Shown: positions 44,379 to 54,528, counted from the first letter of the stretch. The stretch is DNA of 64,000 nt from Gemmatimonadota bacterium (GCA_013002885.1 JABDLS010000139.1:1-64000); one strand, 5' to 3'. Notes: generated from the letters alone by a model not told the origin. Program-made: numbers and translations.

Positions 44379-45701
44379 ATGACGACAGCCGCTCCCCCAA
44401 AACGACTGTTCGCCAATCGCGTCGAACGCATTGGCACCGAAGCCGCCTTTGCCCTCGGCGGACTCATACGTGAGGTCGAGGCGCGAGGTGAGCGCGTCAT
44501 CCGGTGCAACCTGGGTCAGCCCGACTTCCCGCTACCGAAGCACATCGCCGAGGCCGTGAAGCGGAGCATCGACGACGGGCTGACGACCTACTGCGATCCC
44601 CAGGGAATCCCCGAGCTGAGGCGGGCGGTAGCTGATTCCATGTCCGCGAAGCACGGCCTCGACATCGACCCTGAACGCGTAGTCGTCTACCCTGGGGGCC
44701 GCCCGCCCATCGGCTTTGCCCATATGAGCTACAGTGAGGCTGGCGAGGAGGTCATCTACCCCTCCCCAGGCTACCCGCTCTTCGAGTCGTTCATTCCGTA
44801 CTTTCGCTGCATGCCGGTCCCGGTGGTGCTTCAGGAGGAGGAGGGCTTCGGCCTTACGCGAAGCCGGTTGGAGCCGCTGCTGTCCGACAGAACAGGCCTC
44901 ATCTTCCTGAACTTTCCGTCGAACCCCACCGGAGGCGTGGCCACCCGCGAGCAGCTCGAAGGTCTGGCCGAGCTCATCCTGGAGAAGACGGATCCTTCGG
45001 TCCGCGTCTACTCCGACGAGTCCTACGAGGCCATCACCTTCGACGGTGACGAACACATCAGCATCGCATCGATGCCGGGCATGGAAGCGCGGACGATCAT
45101 CGCCTCCGGGGTGTCCAAGACATACTCCTGGACCGGCGGGCGCGTGGGATGGGCCGTGTATCCTACCGTCGCGGAAGCCAAGGTCCACCGGAAGCTCGTC
45201 ATCAACTACATGGCCTCGATCCCCCCCTACAACCAGTGGGGAGCCATCGAAGCGCTCACGTCACCTGAAAGCGATGTCGCCATCGCACAGATGGTCGAGG
45301 CGTTCCAGCGCCGCCGCGATGTGGTCGTGGACGCCCTGAATGGCATCGATGGCGTCTCGTGCCAGAACCCGAAGGGTGCCTTCTATGCCTTCCCGAACGT
45401 GGCCGGCATCCTCGAGGGGATCGGCGCCCTCGACGCCTATGAAGCTCTCGACGAAGGGGTGAAGTCCGAGACGAGTCCGTCGACCCTCTTCCAGCTCTTC
45501 CTCATCCACCACTACAGGGTGGCGACCATGGATCGCCGCTCGTTCAGCGTTCTGGGGAGCGAGGGCCAGCACTATCTGCGCCTCTCCACCGCAAACGCCG
45601 ACGGAGAGCTCGTCGAGGCCGTGAAGAGAATCGGCGACGCATCGACGGACGCCGCGGGCTTCGAGACCTTCCTCCAGTCCGGGCTGAGCCTCACCTTGTA
45701 G
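44379..45701 (+). CDS. PLP-dependent aminotransferase, class I/II
   Basis: A 440-residue enzyme. The PLP Lys lies in SGVSKTYSWTGGRVGWAV. The substrate and cofactor blocks VIRCNLGQPDFPLP, FLNFPSNPTGGVATREQLEG and YSDESYEAITFD are present. The extra stretch of about 40 residues (KSETSPSTLFQLFLIHHYRV) makes it longer than usual. ATG 44379 after AGGG is preferred to a longer frame. The class covers aspartate, alanine and aromatic aminotransferases, and the substrate is not decidable. It is the first gene of a plus-strand series with transketolase-like and PEP synthase genes. Confidence 0.88.
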   Translation: MTTAAPPKRLFANRVERIGTEAAFALGGLIREVEARGERVIRCNLGQPDFPLPKHIAEAVKRSIDDGLTTYCDPQGIPELRRAVADSMSAKHGLDIDPERVVVYPGGRPPIGFAHMSYSEAGEEVIYPSPGYPLFESFIPYFRCMPVPVVLQEEEGFGLTRSRLEPLLSDRTGLIFLNFPSNPTGGVATREQLEGLAELILEKTDPSVRVYSDESYEAITFDGDEHISIASMPGMEARTIIASGVSKTYSWTGGRVGWAVYPTVAEAKVHRKLVINYMASIPPYNQWGAIEALTSPESDVAIAQMVEAFQRRRDVVVDALNGIDGVSCQNPKGAFYAFPNVAGILEGIGALDAYEALDEGVKSETSPSTLFQLFLIHHYRVATMDRRSFSVLGSEGQHYLRLSTANADGELVEAVKRIGDASTDAAGFETFLQSGLSLTL

Positions 45702-45778
45702 CCTGCCCCAAGCACGTTCGCAGCCCCGGAGCCTCGGCGTCCGGGCTCCCCCACATCGCAACCAGGAACACCCCCGGC

Positions 45779-48346
45779 ATGACCCCAGACGTCGCGACCG
45801 GCCCTCGCACGGCCACGGTGACCACCGTCGAATCCGAACGCAGAACCTCTTCCCGCGCGGTGGAGCTACCCTCGTACCCGCGGGAGTACTACGACGACGT
45901 CGCCTTCATGACGTCCATGATCCTTGTGCTCATGGGCAACTACCGGGGCTCGGGCCATTTCGGAGGGCCTCTCGCCTACACGCCCTACAACGTCGCGCTG
46001 CACCTGGGTGGCAGGGAGCTCGGTGGCCTGTCCTACGACATCCGGGAGCCGAAGCACCCCTACACCGACAAGTTCATGCTCGCCGGCGGCCACTGCATCC
46101 CCACCTGTTACGCCCTCTGGATCGTCCTATACGAAGCGATGGCCCGTCGCCACGCAGCCACCGGCGACGATCGGTTCGCGGTGGACCCCGAGGTTGCCAT
46201 GCTGGGGGTCGACGCCATCGGCTTCCGCCGCAGCCACGGCGCCATGAGCGACATCCTTCAGAAGAACGATCTGGCCGACCACCCTCTCTTCGCCCAGGCG
46301 AAGCTCCGGGGGATCCGACCCCTCATGGGTCACGCCGAGAGCACGGACGTCACCAACGACGTCAACGGTGGCCCCTCGGGCATCGGTATAGCCACGGCTG
46401 CCGGCAAAGCGATGTTCTGGGACTTCGCCGGAGCCCCGAAGAGCCTGAAGGTGTTCGCCCTCGAGGGCGAGTTCGCCATGACCGAAGGACACGCCCAGGA
46501 ACTGAAGACGGCGGCGCTCTCCCAGCAGGTGGGGAAGCGCCTACGCGTGCTCATGAGCGAGAACAACGCCGGCATCGACGACTCCCTCATCGGTGGCGTC
46601 ATCAAGCCCGAATACCAGGGCTACGACCTGGCCCAGCAGTGGAGCTCGTACGGATGGAACGTGCTGGGAATCGACAACGGCAACGACTTCGACGACGTCT
46701 TCGCCGCCTTGAAGACGATGGAAGAGTGGCCGGAGGACGACCTCCGCCCGATGATCCTCGTCGGGCCGACGGTCAAAGGATGGTGGCCCGCCGCGGAGAA
46801 CGGGAAGCTCCCGGGTTTCGGCGACCAGATCACCGGATTCCCGAGTCACCCCTACGGTTTCGGAATCAACTCCGAGTACTTCGTCGCCCTCGCCGAGACG
46901 TTCGAGGAACGCTACGGCATCGAGTTCGACGGGATCCGGGACGGGGCTCCGAAGTCGGAGCGGGAGCGACTCATCCAGTTCAAGACGAACATCGACATCG
47001 CCCTCTCGGTCATGGAGGAGAAGGCGGGGCTGGGCGAGTGGATCTCCGACCGCCTCGTCTCCGTCGCCGACGATCTGGCCAGGGACCTGCCCCTTTCCAT
47101 CGACATCGACCGGGATCCATTTCTTGACGAACGCCTGACCCCTGCCGGGCTCCCGGTGGACTCCCCCACTGTGGAGGTCACCGACCCGCACAGCGGCCAG
47201 ACCGTGACCGGCACCATCGACCTCTTCCTGCCGGCGGGCGAGAAGAAAGGTGCGCGCCGGGCCATAAGTGAGGTCGGACGGTGGCTGAACTACGTCACGG
47301 AGAACCGCTTCCTCACCATGGCCGCCGACCTCTCGGGTTCCATCAACGTCGAAAAGGCCCACTTCTTCGGTCATTACGACCCGGTGGAGAACCCGGCGGG
47401 CACTCGCCTCAAGGCGCCTATCCAGGAGGCGGTGAACGCCTCGACCATCATCGGCCTCATCAACCAGTCGGCGTCAAAGGACCCTGAGATGCACGCGGGC
47501 GTCTGGGGCCTGTCGGGCACGTATGGGGCCTTCACCCCACTCATGTACACGCCCGCTCGCGTGTACAGTCAGCAGAATCAGGACAGCCTCTTCCGAATGG
47601 GTGTCTTGACGATCCTGGCAGGCCACTCGGGCCCGGAGACCGCTGCCGATGCGCGAACCCACTTCGGCATCTTCGCCCCGCAGGTGTGGACGCTCTTTCC
47701 CCGAAATCAGGTCATCAACCTGTATCTGTGGGACTACAACGACGCAGCCCCGGCCTACTTTGCCGCCGTATCGAAGGCGGCGCGCACCAAGGAGGTGGGA
47801 ATCATCATCATCCACGTCGCGCGTCCCGACGCTCCGGTCGCCGACCGTGGCACCTTCGCGGACACCGACCTGAAATCAGCCGCCAAGGGCATCTACCTCA
47901 TCCGGGACTACGATGACGGCGCACCCCCCATGGGCACGGTCTGGGTCCAGGGCTCCAGCGCCACCGTCAACCTGGTTTCCATCCTGGATCGCCTGAACGC
48001 CGACGGGCTGAACGTTCGTGTCGCGTCCGTCATCAGCCCGGAGCTCTTCGCCGACCAGTCTGCCGAGTACCGCGACCACGTGTACCCCGATGCGGCGCGC
48101 TACGACAGCATGGTGGTGAGTACCATGACGAAGCGAGTACCTCCCCTGCCCGACCTCGGCCCTCTCACCGAAGAATACTCCCTTTACGCCGACCAGAACG
48201 ATCGTTGGCTCTCGGGTGGCACGGAGGACGACGTTATCAGGGAGGCAGGCCTGGACGAAGAGTCCATCTATAGGGCCATCGTCCGCTTCGCCAAGGAGCG
48301 GGATGAGCGGCTGGACCGGCAGAGGAGCGCGCTGGCTGGGCTCTAG
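45779..48346 (+). CDS. Transketolase/E1-like thiamine-diphosphate enzyme, atypical, 855 aa
   Basis: The protein has transketolase layout: an N-terminal ThDP half (about 35-440), a pyrimidine half (about 490-700) and a C-terminal third domain (about 700-850). The cofactor motif reads FALEGEFAMTEGHAQELKTA and ends SENNAGIDDS, with Glu-Gly-Glu replacing the usual Gly-Asp-Gly. Other blocks are NYRGSGHFGGPLAYTPYNVA and LMYTPARVYSQQNQDSLFR. At 855 aa it is about 190 longer than ordinary transketolase and similar in size to homodimeric pyruvate dehydrogenase E1. Reaction unassigned. It lies between the aminotransferase and ppsA genes. Confidence 0.75.
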   Translation: MTPDVATGPRTATVTTVESERRTSSRAVELPSYPREYYDDVAFMTSMILVLMGNYRGSGHFGGPLAYTPYNVALHLGGRELGGLSYDIREPKHPYTDKFMLAGGHCIPTCYALWIVLYEAMARRHAATGDDRFAVDPEVAMLGVDAIGFRRSHGAMSDILQKNDLADHPLFAQAKLRGIRPLMGHAESTDVTNDVNGGPSGIGIATAAGKAMFWDFAGAPKSLKVFALEGEFAMTEGHAQELKTAALSQQVGKRLRVLMSENNAGIDDSLIGGVIKPEYQGYDLAQQWSSYGWNVLGIDNGNDFDDVFAALKTMEEWPEDDLRPMILVGPTVKGWWPAAENGKLPGFGDQITGFPSHPYGFGINSEYFVALAETFEERYGIEFDGIRDGAPKSERERLIQFKTNIDIALSVMEEKAGLGEWISDRLVSVADDLARDLPLSIDIDRDPFLDERLTPAGLPVDSPTVEVTDPHSGQTVTGTIDLFLPAGEKKGARRAISEVGRWLNYVTENRFLTMAADLSGSINVEKAHFFGHYDPVENPAGTRLKAPIQEAVNASTIIGLINQSASKDPEMHAGVWGLSGTYGAFTPLMYTPARVYSQQNQDSLFRMGVLTILAGHSGPETAADARTHFGIFAPQVWTLFPRNQVINLYLWDYNDAAPAYFAAVSKAARTKEVGIIIIHVARPDAPVADRGTFADTDLKSAAKGIYLIRDYDDGAPPMGTVWVQGSSATVNLVSILDRLNADGLNVRVASVISPELFADQSAEYRDHVYPDAARYDSMVVSTMTKRVPPLPDLGPLTEEYSLYADQNDRWLSGGTEDDVIREAGLDEESIYRAIVRFAKERDERLDRQRSALAGL

Positions 48347-48641
48347 CCGTAACACCTCCACGTCCTGAAAAAATGTCGCGGCGGCGGCACACTTTTCGGG
48401 ACGCAGAGTGGACCTCAGATGAGCGTTTCCGCCAGCCTTCGCGGGTTCGCGTTCTCCTCTCATTTCGGCACGATTCGTGCTCCGGCGGGGTCAGAAGACT
48501 TCGTGCGACGGGCCGTCCACGGCCACGCGTTCGGCGGCGCTCTCGCGAGTCCCCGACGGTCGTGGGCGGACCCCCCACGGGGTCTTCGACCTGCGGACCC
48601 AATATGTCGGGACGCGGCTTCCCCCCACCGAACAGCGCGCA

Positions 48642-51392
48642 ATGGCCAACCCTTCGCGGACCTCCGTCGCCCCCGCCCCCGCCTACTCCGCCGACGCTCC
48701 GCCGAACGGCCCCGAATCTGCGGCTGCTACGCCCGTCCAGACCTTGGTGCGCTGGTTCGAGGATCTCGCCGCTGGCGACGTCGACTCGGTAGGCGGAAAA
48801 GCCGCCTCCCTCGGCGAGATGTTCGGTGCTCTCACCCAGAAGGGCGTTCGCATTCCCGACGGTTTCGCCACGACGGTCACCGCCTACGATCGGTTTCTCG
48901 ACGCCGACGTGGCCATCGAGCATTGGGCGTCCGTCATCGAAGAGGCCCGTTCGCTGTCGCCTGCAGTCGTGAAAGCCGGCTCTCTCCGCGAAGCGCTGAC
49001 GATCCTCTTCGAAGACGTCGCCGACGACGATCCCGTCGACCTACACGCTCGAGCGTCACTCGCTCGCGGGCTGGTGCGCGCTACGCCCGTCCCGAATGAT
49101 GTGGCGCGCTCTCTGCGGATCGCGCACACCCGCCTCTCCGACCAATACGACGGCGAAGTGGACCTGGCGGTCCGTTCGTCGGCTACGTGTGAGGACTCCG
49201 AGATGGCGTCCTTCGCGGGGCAGTACGAGTCCTATCTGAACGTCCGGGGTGCCGAGGGCGTCATCGACGCCTGGAGGAAGTGCTGTGCGTCGGCCTTTAC
49301 CGAGCGGGCAATCGGGTACCAGCTCCGCCGCGACATGGACCCCATGGAATGCCGTCTCGGGGTCGTGGTCATGAAGATGGTGCGCTCCGACATTGCCACC
49401 TCGGGCGTGCTCTTCACCCTCGACCCCGACTCGGGGAACCGGAACGTGATTCACATCACGTCGGCGTATGGTCTCGGCGAACTCGTCGTGCAGGGAAGCG
49501 TGTCGCCCGACACCTACGTCGTGTGGAAGGAGGGCGTCCGGCGTGGAAAGCCGTCCGTCGTGCAGGAACAGTTGGGTGCCAAAGACCGCAAGCTCGTCTA
49601 CTCCCTCCAGGGGGGCACGTCCACCGAGAGCGTGGACGTCCACGCCAGCCGCCAGCGCCAGTGGTCACTCACCCGCGATGAGGCACTCGAACTGGCGCGG
49701 ATGGCGCTCACGATCGAGGAGCACTACCAGCGGCCCGTCGATGTGGAGTGGGCCAAGGATGGGTACAGCGGCGAGCTCTTCATCGTTCAGGCTCGCCCGG
49801 AGACGGTACACGCCAACGCCTCTACCGAGACCACGTTCCAGCGTTTTCGCATGGCCCCGTCGGTCGTCGAAGAGCTTATCGAGACCGGCAAGGTACTCCT
49901 CCGCGGCCACGCCGTCGGCAGCCGGATCGGAGCCGGTCGGGTTCGCCGGTACAGGGACTACGAGGAGGTCATCGTTCGGAAACGGGAAATGCGAAACCGC
50001 CTCGCGGCTGGTGAGCGCATCGAGGACATCCCGGTGGGTGAACGGGTGTTCGACCCGGGTGACGTCCTCGTCACGGAGCTCACCACTCCGGATTGGGAGC
50101 CTCTCATGAAGGAGGCGTCGCTGATCGTCACGGAGAAGGGTGGCCGTACGTCTCACGCGGCGATCGTCGCCCGCGAGTTCGGCATCCCCGCCATTGTGGG
50201 GTGCCACGAAGCCACGAAGATCCTGCGCCCCCTTCAGGAGGTGACGGGTACGTGCGCGGAAGGCGACGAGGGGCTCGTCTTCGAAGGCATTCAGCCATTC
50301 GAGGTCATGGAGATCGACGCCGGCGCAATCGCCGACACCCGGACGGGCATCAAGCTCAACGTCGGCTTTCCCGGAAAGGCGCTGCAGGATGCCATGCTTC
50401 CATCCGACGGTGTGGGGCTGGCCCGCCTCGAGTTCATCCTCACCGCCCAGGTCGGCATCCACCCGCTGGCACTGGCTTACTACGACGAGCTCCGCGACTA
50501 CACGGCCGACGGGACCCTGGCCACCGAGCTGGAGCCCTTCGCCGACGCTCTCGCCGCGGAAGATCCCCACGAACTGGTCACCCTTCTGGGCGCCATCGAA
50601 CGCCGCACTCCGGGCTACGGCGATCGCCGGCAGTTCTTCGTGGATCAGGTGGCCCACGGTGTCGGCCTCATTTGCGCGGCGTTCCACCCCCGCCCCGTCC
50701 TCGTCAGGCTGTCGGACCTGAAGTCCAACGAATACCGGGAGCTACTGGGCGGCCGGATCTTCGAACCCCACGAGGAGAACCCGATGATCGCGTGGCGAGG
50801 TGCCTCCCGCTACGTGGACAGTCGGTTCGCCGACGCCTTCGACATGGAGCTCGACGCGCTCCGGATGGTTCGCCAGACGCTGGGCCTCGACAATCTCCAG
50901 CTCATGGTCCCCTTCTGCCGCACCCCGGAAGAGGGCGAGCGAGTGGTGCGGATTCTGGATCAGCACGGCCTCTCACCTCAGGCCGGAGTTCCCCTCTTCC
51001 TCATGGTCGAGTTGCCGTCCAACGTCATCGAAGCGGAGCGCTTCATCCACAAGATGGAGCTCACAGGCGGATCCATCGGTTCGAATGACCTCGTCCAAAC
51101 GGTGTACGCGGTCTCCAGGGACGACCTGGAACGCTACGAGACACCGGTCGACGCACGTTCGCCCGCCGTCAAGGCGATGATCGCTCACGCCGTGAGTGCT
51201 TTCAAAGCTCGGGACCTGGAGATCGGCATCTGCGGCCAGGCGCCCTCGGACTATCCTGACGAGGTGCCACGCTTCCTCGTGGGATGCGGGATCACGTCCA
51301 TCTCGGTTACGCCGGATACCGTGCTCGAGGTGCGGCGGAACGTGGCGGCCACCGAAGCCGAATTCGTAGAGCGGGACGAAGCAGCGGAATAG
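48642..51392 (+). CDS. ppsA: Phosphoenolpyruvate synthase (pyruvate, water dikinase)
   Basis: A 916-residue enzyme making PEP from pyruvate and ATP for gluconeogenesis. The ATP-binding domain holds SVGGKAASLGEMFGAL and VRSSATCEDSEMASFAGQYE. The phosphohistidine domain has GGRTSHAAIVAREFGIPAIVG (catalytic His). The PEP-binding barrel has VLVRLSDLKSNEYRELLGG, ENPMIAWRGASRY and EIGICGQAPSDYPDEVPRFL, with Cys in the last block. ATG 48642 is chosen. The frame is open further upstream but the residues there are not family-like. An N-terminal stretch of about 35 residues is Ala/Pro-rich. 295 bp upstream are free of genes and of anything I can name. Confidence 0.95.
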   Translation: MANPSRTSVAPAPAYSADAPPNGPESAAATPVQTLVRWFEDLAAGDVDSVGGKAASLGEMFGALTQKGVRIPDGFATTVTAYDRFLDADVAIEHWASVIEEARSLSPAVVKAGSLREALTILFEDVADDDPVDLHARASLARGLVRATPVPNDVARSLRIAHTRLSDQYDGEVDLAVRSSATCEDSEMASFAGQYESYLNVRGAEGVIDAWRKCCASAFTERAIGYQLRRDMDPMECRLGVVVMKMVRSDIATSGVLFTLDPDSGNRNVIHITSAYGLGELVVQGSVSPDTYVVWKEGVRRGKPSVVQEQLGAKDRKLVYSLQGGTSTESVDVHASRQRQWSLTRDEALELARMALTIEEHYQRPVDVEWAKDGYSGELFIVQARPETVHANASTETTFQRFRMAPSVVEELIETGKVLLRGHAVGSRIGAGRVRRYRDYEEVIVRKREMRNRLAAGERIEDIPVGERVFDPGDVLVTELTTPDWEPLMKEASLIVTEKGGRTSHAAIVAREFGIPAIVGCHEATKILRPLQEVTGTCAEGDEGLVFEGIQPFEVMEIDAGAIADTRTGIKLNVGFPGKALQDAMLPSDGVGLARLEFILTAQVGIHPLALAYYDELRDYTADGTLATELEPFADALAAEDPHELVTLLGAIERRTPGYGDRRQFFVDQVAHGVGLICAAFHPRPVLVRLSDLKSNEYRELLGGRIFEPHEENPMIAWRGASRYVDSRFADAFDMELDALRMVRQTLGLDNLQLMVPFCRTPEEGERVVRILDQHGLSPQAGVPLFLMVELPSNVIEAERFIHKMELTGGSIGSNDLVQTVYAVSRDDLERYETPVDARSPAVKAMIAHAVSAFKARDLEIGICGQAPSDYPDEVPRFLVGCGITSISVTPDTVLEVRRNVAATEAEFVERDEAAE

Positions 51393-51509
51393 GGAACCCC
51401 ACGCCGTCGCGCGGGCGACAGGACCGCCGGCGAGGGGGCAGGCTGGTGTGATCGTCCGGCGCCCTCTAACCTCTTCGGGCGCCCAGATTCCGCCTACGGA
51501 GTGTGAGAA

Positions 51510-52778
51510 GTGAGCCCCTCGCTATCCCCATCGTTCGCGACCCGCACCGCGTCGACCCTTTCCCTGCTCTGCCTCCTGGCCTCACAGCCGGTTGTCGGAG
51601 AGGCGCAGGACGTCGTCCTCACCAACGCGAACGTCGTCGACGTCGCCAATGGTACCGTCATCCGGGATGCGACGGTCACCATCACGGACGGGATCATCCA
51701 ATCGGTCGATGACGGAGAAGCGACCTCGAGCGGAGCGACCGTCATCGATCTCGGGGGACGCTACCTCGCCCCGGGTCTCATGGATGCCCACGTGCACATC
51801 GGCTCGGCGGCCGACGCCCGCCGCGCCCTACTCACCGGCGTCACCACGATGCGGAGCATGGGCGCCGACCACTACGCCGACGTCGGCATGCGACAGCTCC
51901 AGCGGGACGGTCATGCCGAAACGCCCGAGTACCTGGCGGCCGGATATCACGTCCGGCCTCAAATGGCCGAGGGGTTCTTCCAGGATCATCCCGACCTCGG
52001 CGCGCTGGACGACGGAAACGTCAACAATGCCGGCGCCGTTCGATCGGTGGTGCGCGCCCTCCTGTCCCGAGGGGTGGACTTCATCAAGACGAACGCCACG
52101 GAGCGAGCCGGCCTTCCCGACACCGACCCGCGCAAGCAGCTCTTCGGCGAAGCAGAGATCGCCGTCATGGTTGAAGAGGCCGAGCGGGCCGGGACCCTCG
52201 GAGTCGCGGCCCATGCCCACGGCGACGAGGGCGGACGCGCCGCCGTGGCCGCGGGGGTACGGAGCATCGAACATGGCACGTATCTCAGCGAGGAGACCCT
52301 CGCCATGATGGCCGACCGAGGGACGTTTCTGGTGCCGACCATTGCCATCGTTCGCGACCTCACCATCCCTGGTGGCGACTACGACAACGCCGTCCTCAAC
52401 ATCCGTGGCCGGCACATGCTCCCCCGCGTCCAGCAAATGGCCGCCAACGCCCACCGCCTCGGCGTGAAGATCGTCGCCGCGACTGACACCGGGTATGGAC
52501 CCAACAGCACCACGACCCTGGCCCATGAGCTCCTCGAGCTGGTCACTGTCGGACTCACGCCGGTCGAAGCGATGAGAGCCGCTACGATCAACGCCGCAGA
52601 GCTCTTCGGCGTGGAAGATCGGGTAGGGCGCGTGGAAGAGGGGCTCGAAGCCGACCTCATCGTGCTCGAGTTCGACCCGCTCCAGCGCATTGGAACGGTT
52701 CAGGACGTGCTCATGGTCATCAGCGACGGCGAGGTGATCGTGCAGCGGGGGGATTGGGCCAGCAGACCCATCTCCTGA
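51510..52778 (+). CDS. Secreted amidohydrolase (imidazolonepropionase/prolidase-like)
   Basis: A 422-residue metal-dependent hydrolase. A signal peptide (residues 1-32, ending VVGEAQ) suggests export. Metal ligands of the amidohydrolase barrel appear in GLMDAHVHIG (HxH), VDFIKTNATE (Lys site altered to a short Lys-Thr), VAAHAHGDEG and IEHGTYLSEE, and ATDTGYGPN (Asp). The C-terminal beta domain returns in GLEADLIVLEFDPL. This layout is common in secreted dipeptidase and nucleoside-type hydrolases of Gemmatimonadota-like bacteria. Substrate unknown. GTG 51510. Confidence 0.87.
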   Translation: MSPSLSPSFATRTASTLSLLCLLASQPVVGEAQDVVLTNANVVDVANGTVIRDATVTITDGIIQSVDDGEATSSGATVIDLGGRYLAPGLMDAHVHIGSAADARRALLTGVTTMRSMGADHYADVGMRQLQRDGHAETPEYLAAGYHVRPQMAEGFFQDHPDLGALDDGNVNNAGAVRSVVRALLSRGVDFIKTNATERAGLPDTDPRKQLFGEAEIAVMVEEAERAGTLGVAAHAHGDEGGRAAVAAGVRSIEHGTYLSEETLAMMADRGTFLVPTIAIVRDLTIPGGDYDNAVLNIRGRHMLPRVQQMAANAHRLGVKIVAATDTGYGPNSTTTLAHELLELVTVGLTPVEAMRAATINAAELFGVEDRVGRVEEGLEADLIVLEFDPLQRIGTVQDVLMVISDGEVIVQRGDWASRPIS

Positions 52779-52893
52779 GGTTTGCGTCGGGCCGCAGAGG
52801 GGAGGCAGCGAGCACGGGCCTCGCCGCGGGCGCCGCGCCTGCGCGCTCGACGAACCGGCCCCAGCGGTGGAACCCGGCAGGGTACTCCCCCGG

Positions 52894-53844
52894 ATGAGTG
52901 CTCGCCCTGGCAGCTCCGATCCCCCGACCCTCATGGTGCTCGGCGCCTTCGCGGCCGTCTACGTCATTTGGGGCTCCACATACCTGGCGATCCGCTTCGC
53001 CATCGAGACGCTGCCTCCCTTCGCCATGGCGTCCGTGCGCTTCCTCATCGCAGGCGGGCTCCTCTATGCCTTGGTGCGCCCCCGCGCCCCAAGCCCGACC
53101 AAAGCTCAGTGGCGCTCCGCCGCCGTCATCGGCGTACTGCTTCTGGGATGCGGCAACGGAGGCGTGGTCTGGGCTCAGCAGTGGGTGCCATCGGGGCTGG
53201 CGGCGCTCCTCGTGGCCTCCGTCCCGATCTGGATGGTCGTCATCGACTGGCTCTTCGGGGGTGGGCAACGCCCCAGCCCGAGCCTCTTGGCCGGGTTGGG
53301 CCTGGGCCTCATCGGTGTCGGGCTCCTGGTCAGTTCCGAGCAGATCGGCGCAGGCTCACGCGAGAGCCTCCTCGGAGGGCTTGCACTCCTCTTCGCCTCG
53401 TTCGCCTGGGCGTCGGGCTCAATCTACTCCCGTAGAGCCGAGCTCCCCGCTTCGCCCTTTCTCACCACGGCCATGCAGATGCTCGCCGGCAGCGCGGCTC
53501 TCGCGCTCATGTCCGTCGTCTCGGGTGAGGCCACCGGGTGGTCGGCCGGGACGATCTCCGCCAAATCCGTCCTGGCACTCCTCTACCTCATCGTGTTCGG
53601 AGCTCTCGTCGGCTACAGCGCCTACATCTGGCTCCTGCGTGTGAGCACCCCTGCCCGCGCCTCCACCTACGCCTACGTGAACCCCGTCGTCGCCGTCCTC
53701 CTCGGCGGGCTCTTCGCGGACGAACAGCTCGACGCCAGGGCCGCGGTCGCCATGGTCGTCATCCTCGTTTCGGTCATCGTGGTAACCGTCACCGGTGGCG
53801 CCCGCAGAGTCACCGAGGACCCTCGGGCCGTAGGAGCCGACTGA
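52894..53844 (+). CDS. EamA-family (DMT) transporter
   Basis: A 316-residue inner-membrane protein with ten helices in two repeated EamA halves. The first half begins VLGAFAAVYVIWGSTYLAIR, and the second begins GGLALLFASFAWASGSIYSR and has YVNPVVAVLLGGLFADEQL. DMT exporters of this kind move amino acids or metabolites out of the cell. No substrate motif is visible. ATG 52894 is preferred over GTG 52867. It lies just after the amidohydrolase gene, so export or import of its product is conceivable. Confidence 0.9.
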   Translation: MSARPGSSDPPTLMVLGAFAAVYVIWGSTYLAIRFAIETLPPFAMASVRFLIAGGLLYALVRPRAPSPTKAQWRSAAVIGVLLLGCGNGGVVWAQQWVPSGLAALLVASVPIWMVVIDWLFGGGQRPSPSLLAGLGLGLIGVGLLVSSEQIGAGSRESLLGGLALLFASFAWASGSIYSRRAELPASPFLTTAMQMLAGSAALALMSVVSGEATGWSAGTISAKSVLALLYLIVFGALVGYSAYIWLLRVSTPARASTYAYVNPVVAVLLGGLFADEQLDARAAVAMVVILVSVIVVTVTGGARRVTEDPRAVGAD

Positions 53845-53923
53845 CGTCCACGGCGCAACGGTCCGCCCCTCGCACGAACGCCCCTCAAATCAGCGACGCG
53901 GCCGGCAGAGGTAGCGCGGGCGG

Positions 53924-53957
53924 GGTTTGCGACACCGCCGCCGCGGTGTCGCAAACC
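53924..53957. terminator. 15-bp perfect hairpin between convergent genes
   Basis: GGTTTGCGACACCGC (53924-53938) pairs with 53943-53957 around a 4-nt loop. It lies between the EamA stop (53844) and the end of the minus-strand DUF1854 gene (53960). No T-tract is present, so it may be a bidirectional barrier rather than a classical intrinsic terminator. Confidence 0.6.
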
Positions 53958-53959
53958 TC

Positions 53960-54463
53960 CTAATCGACGAAGGCCCAGAGCCACTTCCGGCTCTTCCCGT
54001 CCAACCCCGTCGGATCCGCGACATGGTACAGGTCGCCCGCCACGTCCCGGATGACGATGCCGCCTCCGGGCACCGTCGTCGGCCAGTCGTCGAGGCGCGT
54101 CTGGAAGATTCGTGGACCCTGCCGGGTCTCCACCTCCCATGTGCGGATCTCGACCTCCTCTTCGACGTTCATGATCCTCGTCACCTCGAGAACGAACCCG
54201 GCCTCTGCAATCGCCGACTCCAGCACGCGACGCGACGGATCGTCCAGCTCGTCGAGGCCACCGACGAGGGCCACCTCACCGTCGTCGTCGCGGAGCGAAA
54301 GGAATCGCCCCGGCTCCGACCACGGGAAGCAGCGATGCACCCGCACGGGCTTGGCCCAATCGTCACCGCTGGCCCAAAGCTGGCCATCGGTGCGCCGCTC
54401 GAGCGTCAACTCGGCGAGCCCCTGGTACTTCTCCGATAATCTGATCACCTCATCACCTCCCAT
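53960..54463 (-). CDS. DUF1854 family protein
   Basis: A 167-residue soluble protein. The family pattern is clear: CFPWSEPGRFLSLRDDDGEV, VALVGGLDELDDPSRRVLES, AEAGFVLEVTRIMNVEEEVE and GPRIFQTRLDDWP, then PGGGIVIRDVAGDLYHV. It is encoded 65 bp after an ABC exporter gene on the same strand. This partnership is known in bacteria that make cyanophycin, where both are described as cyanophycin-associated, but no cyanophycin synthetase or cyanophycinase gene is in the window. The biochemical function is undefined. Confidence 0.88.
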   Translation of the reverse strand: MGGDEVIRLSEKYQGLAELTLERRTDGQLWASGDDWAKPVRVHRCFPWSEPGRFLSLRDDDGEVALVGGLDELDDPSRRVLESAIAEAGFVLEVTRIMNVEEEVEIRTWEVETRQGPRIFQTRLDDWPTTVPGGGIVIRDVAGDLYHVADPTGLDGKSRKWLWAFVD

Positions 54464-54528
54464 TCAGGGGCTGTTTGCCAACAAGCCCCGGTTCTCGTCA
54501 TTCCTCACTCTGATACCGCGCCTCAGCC

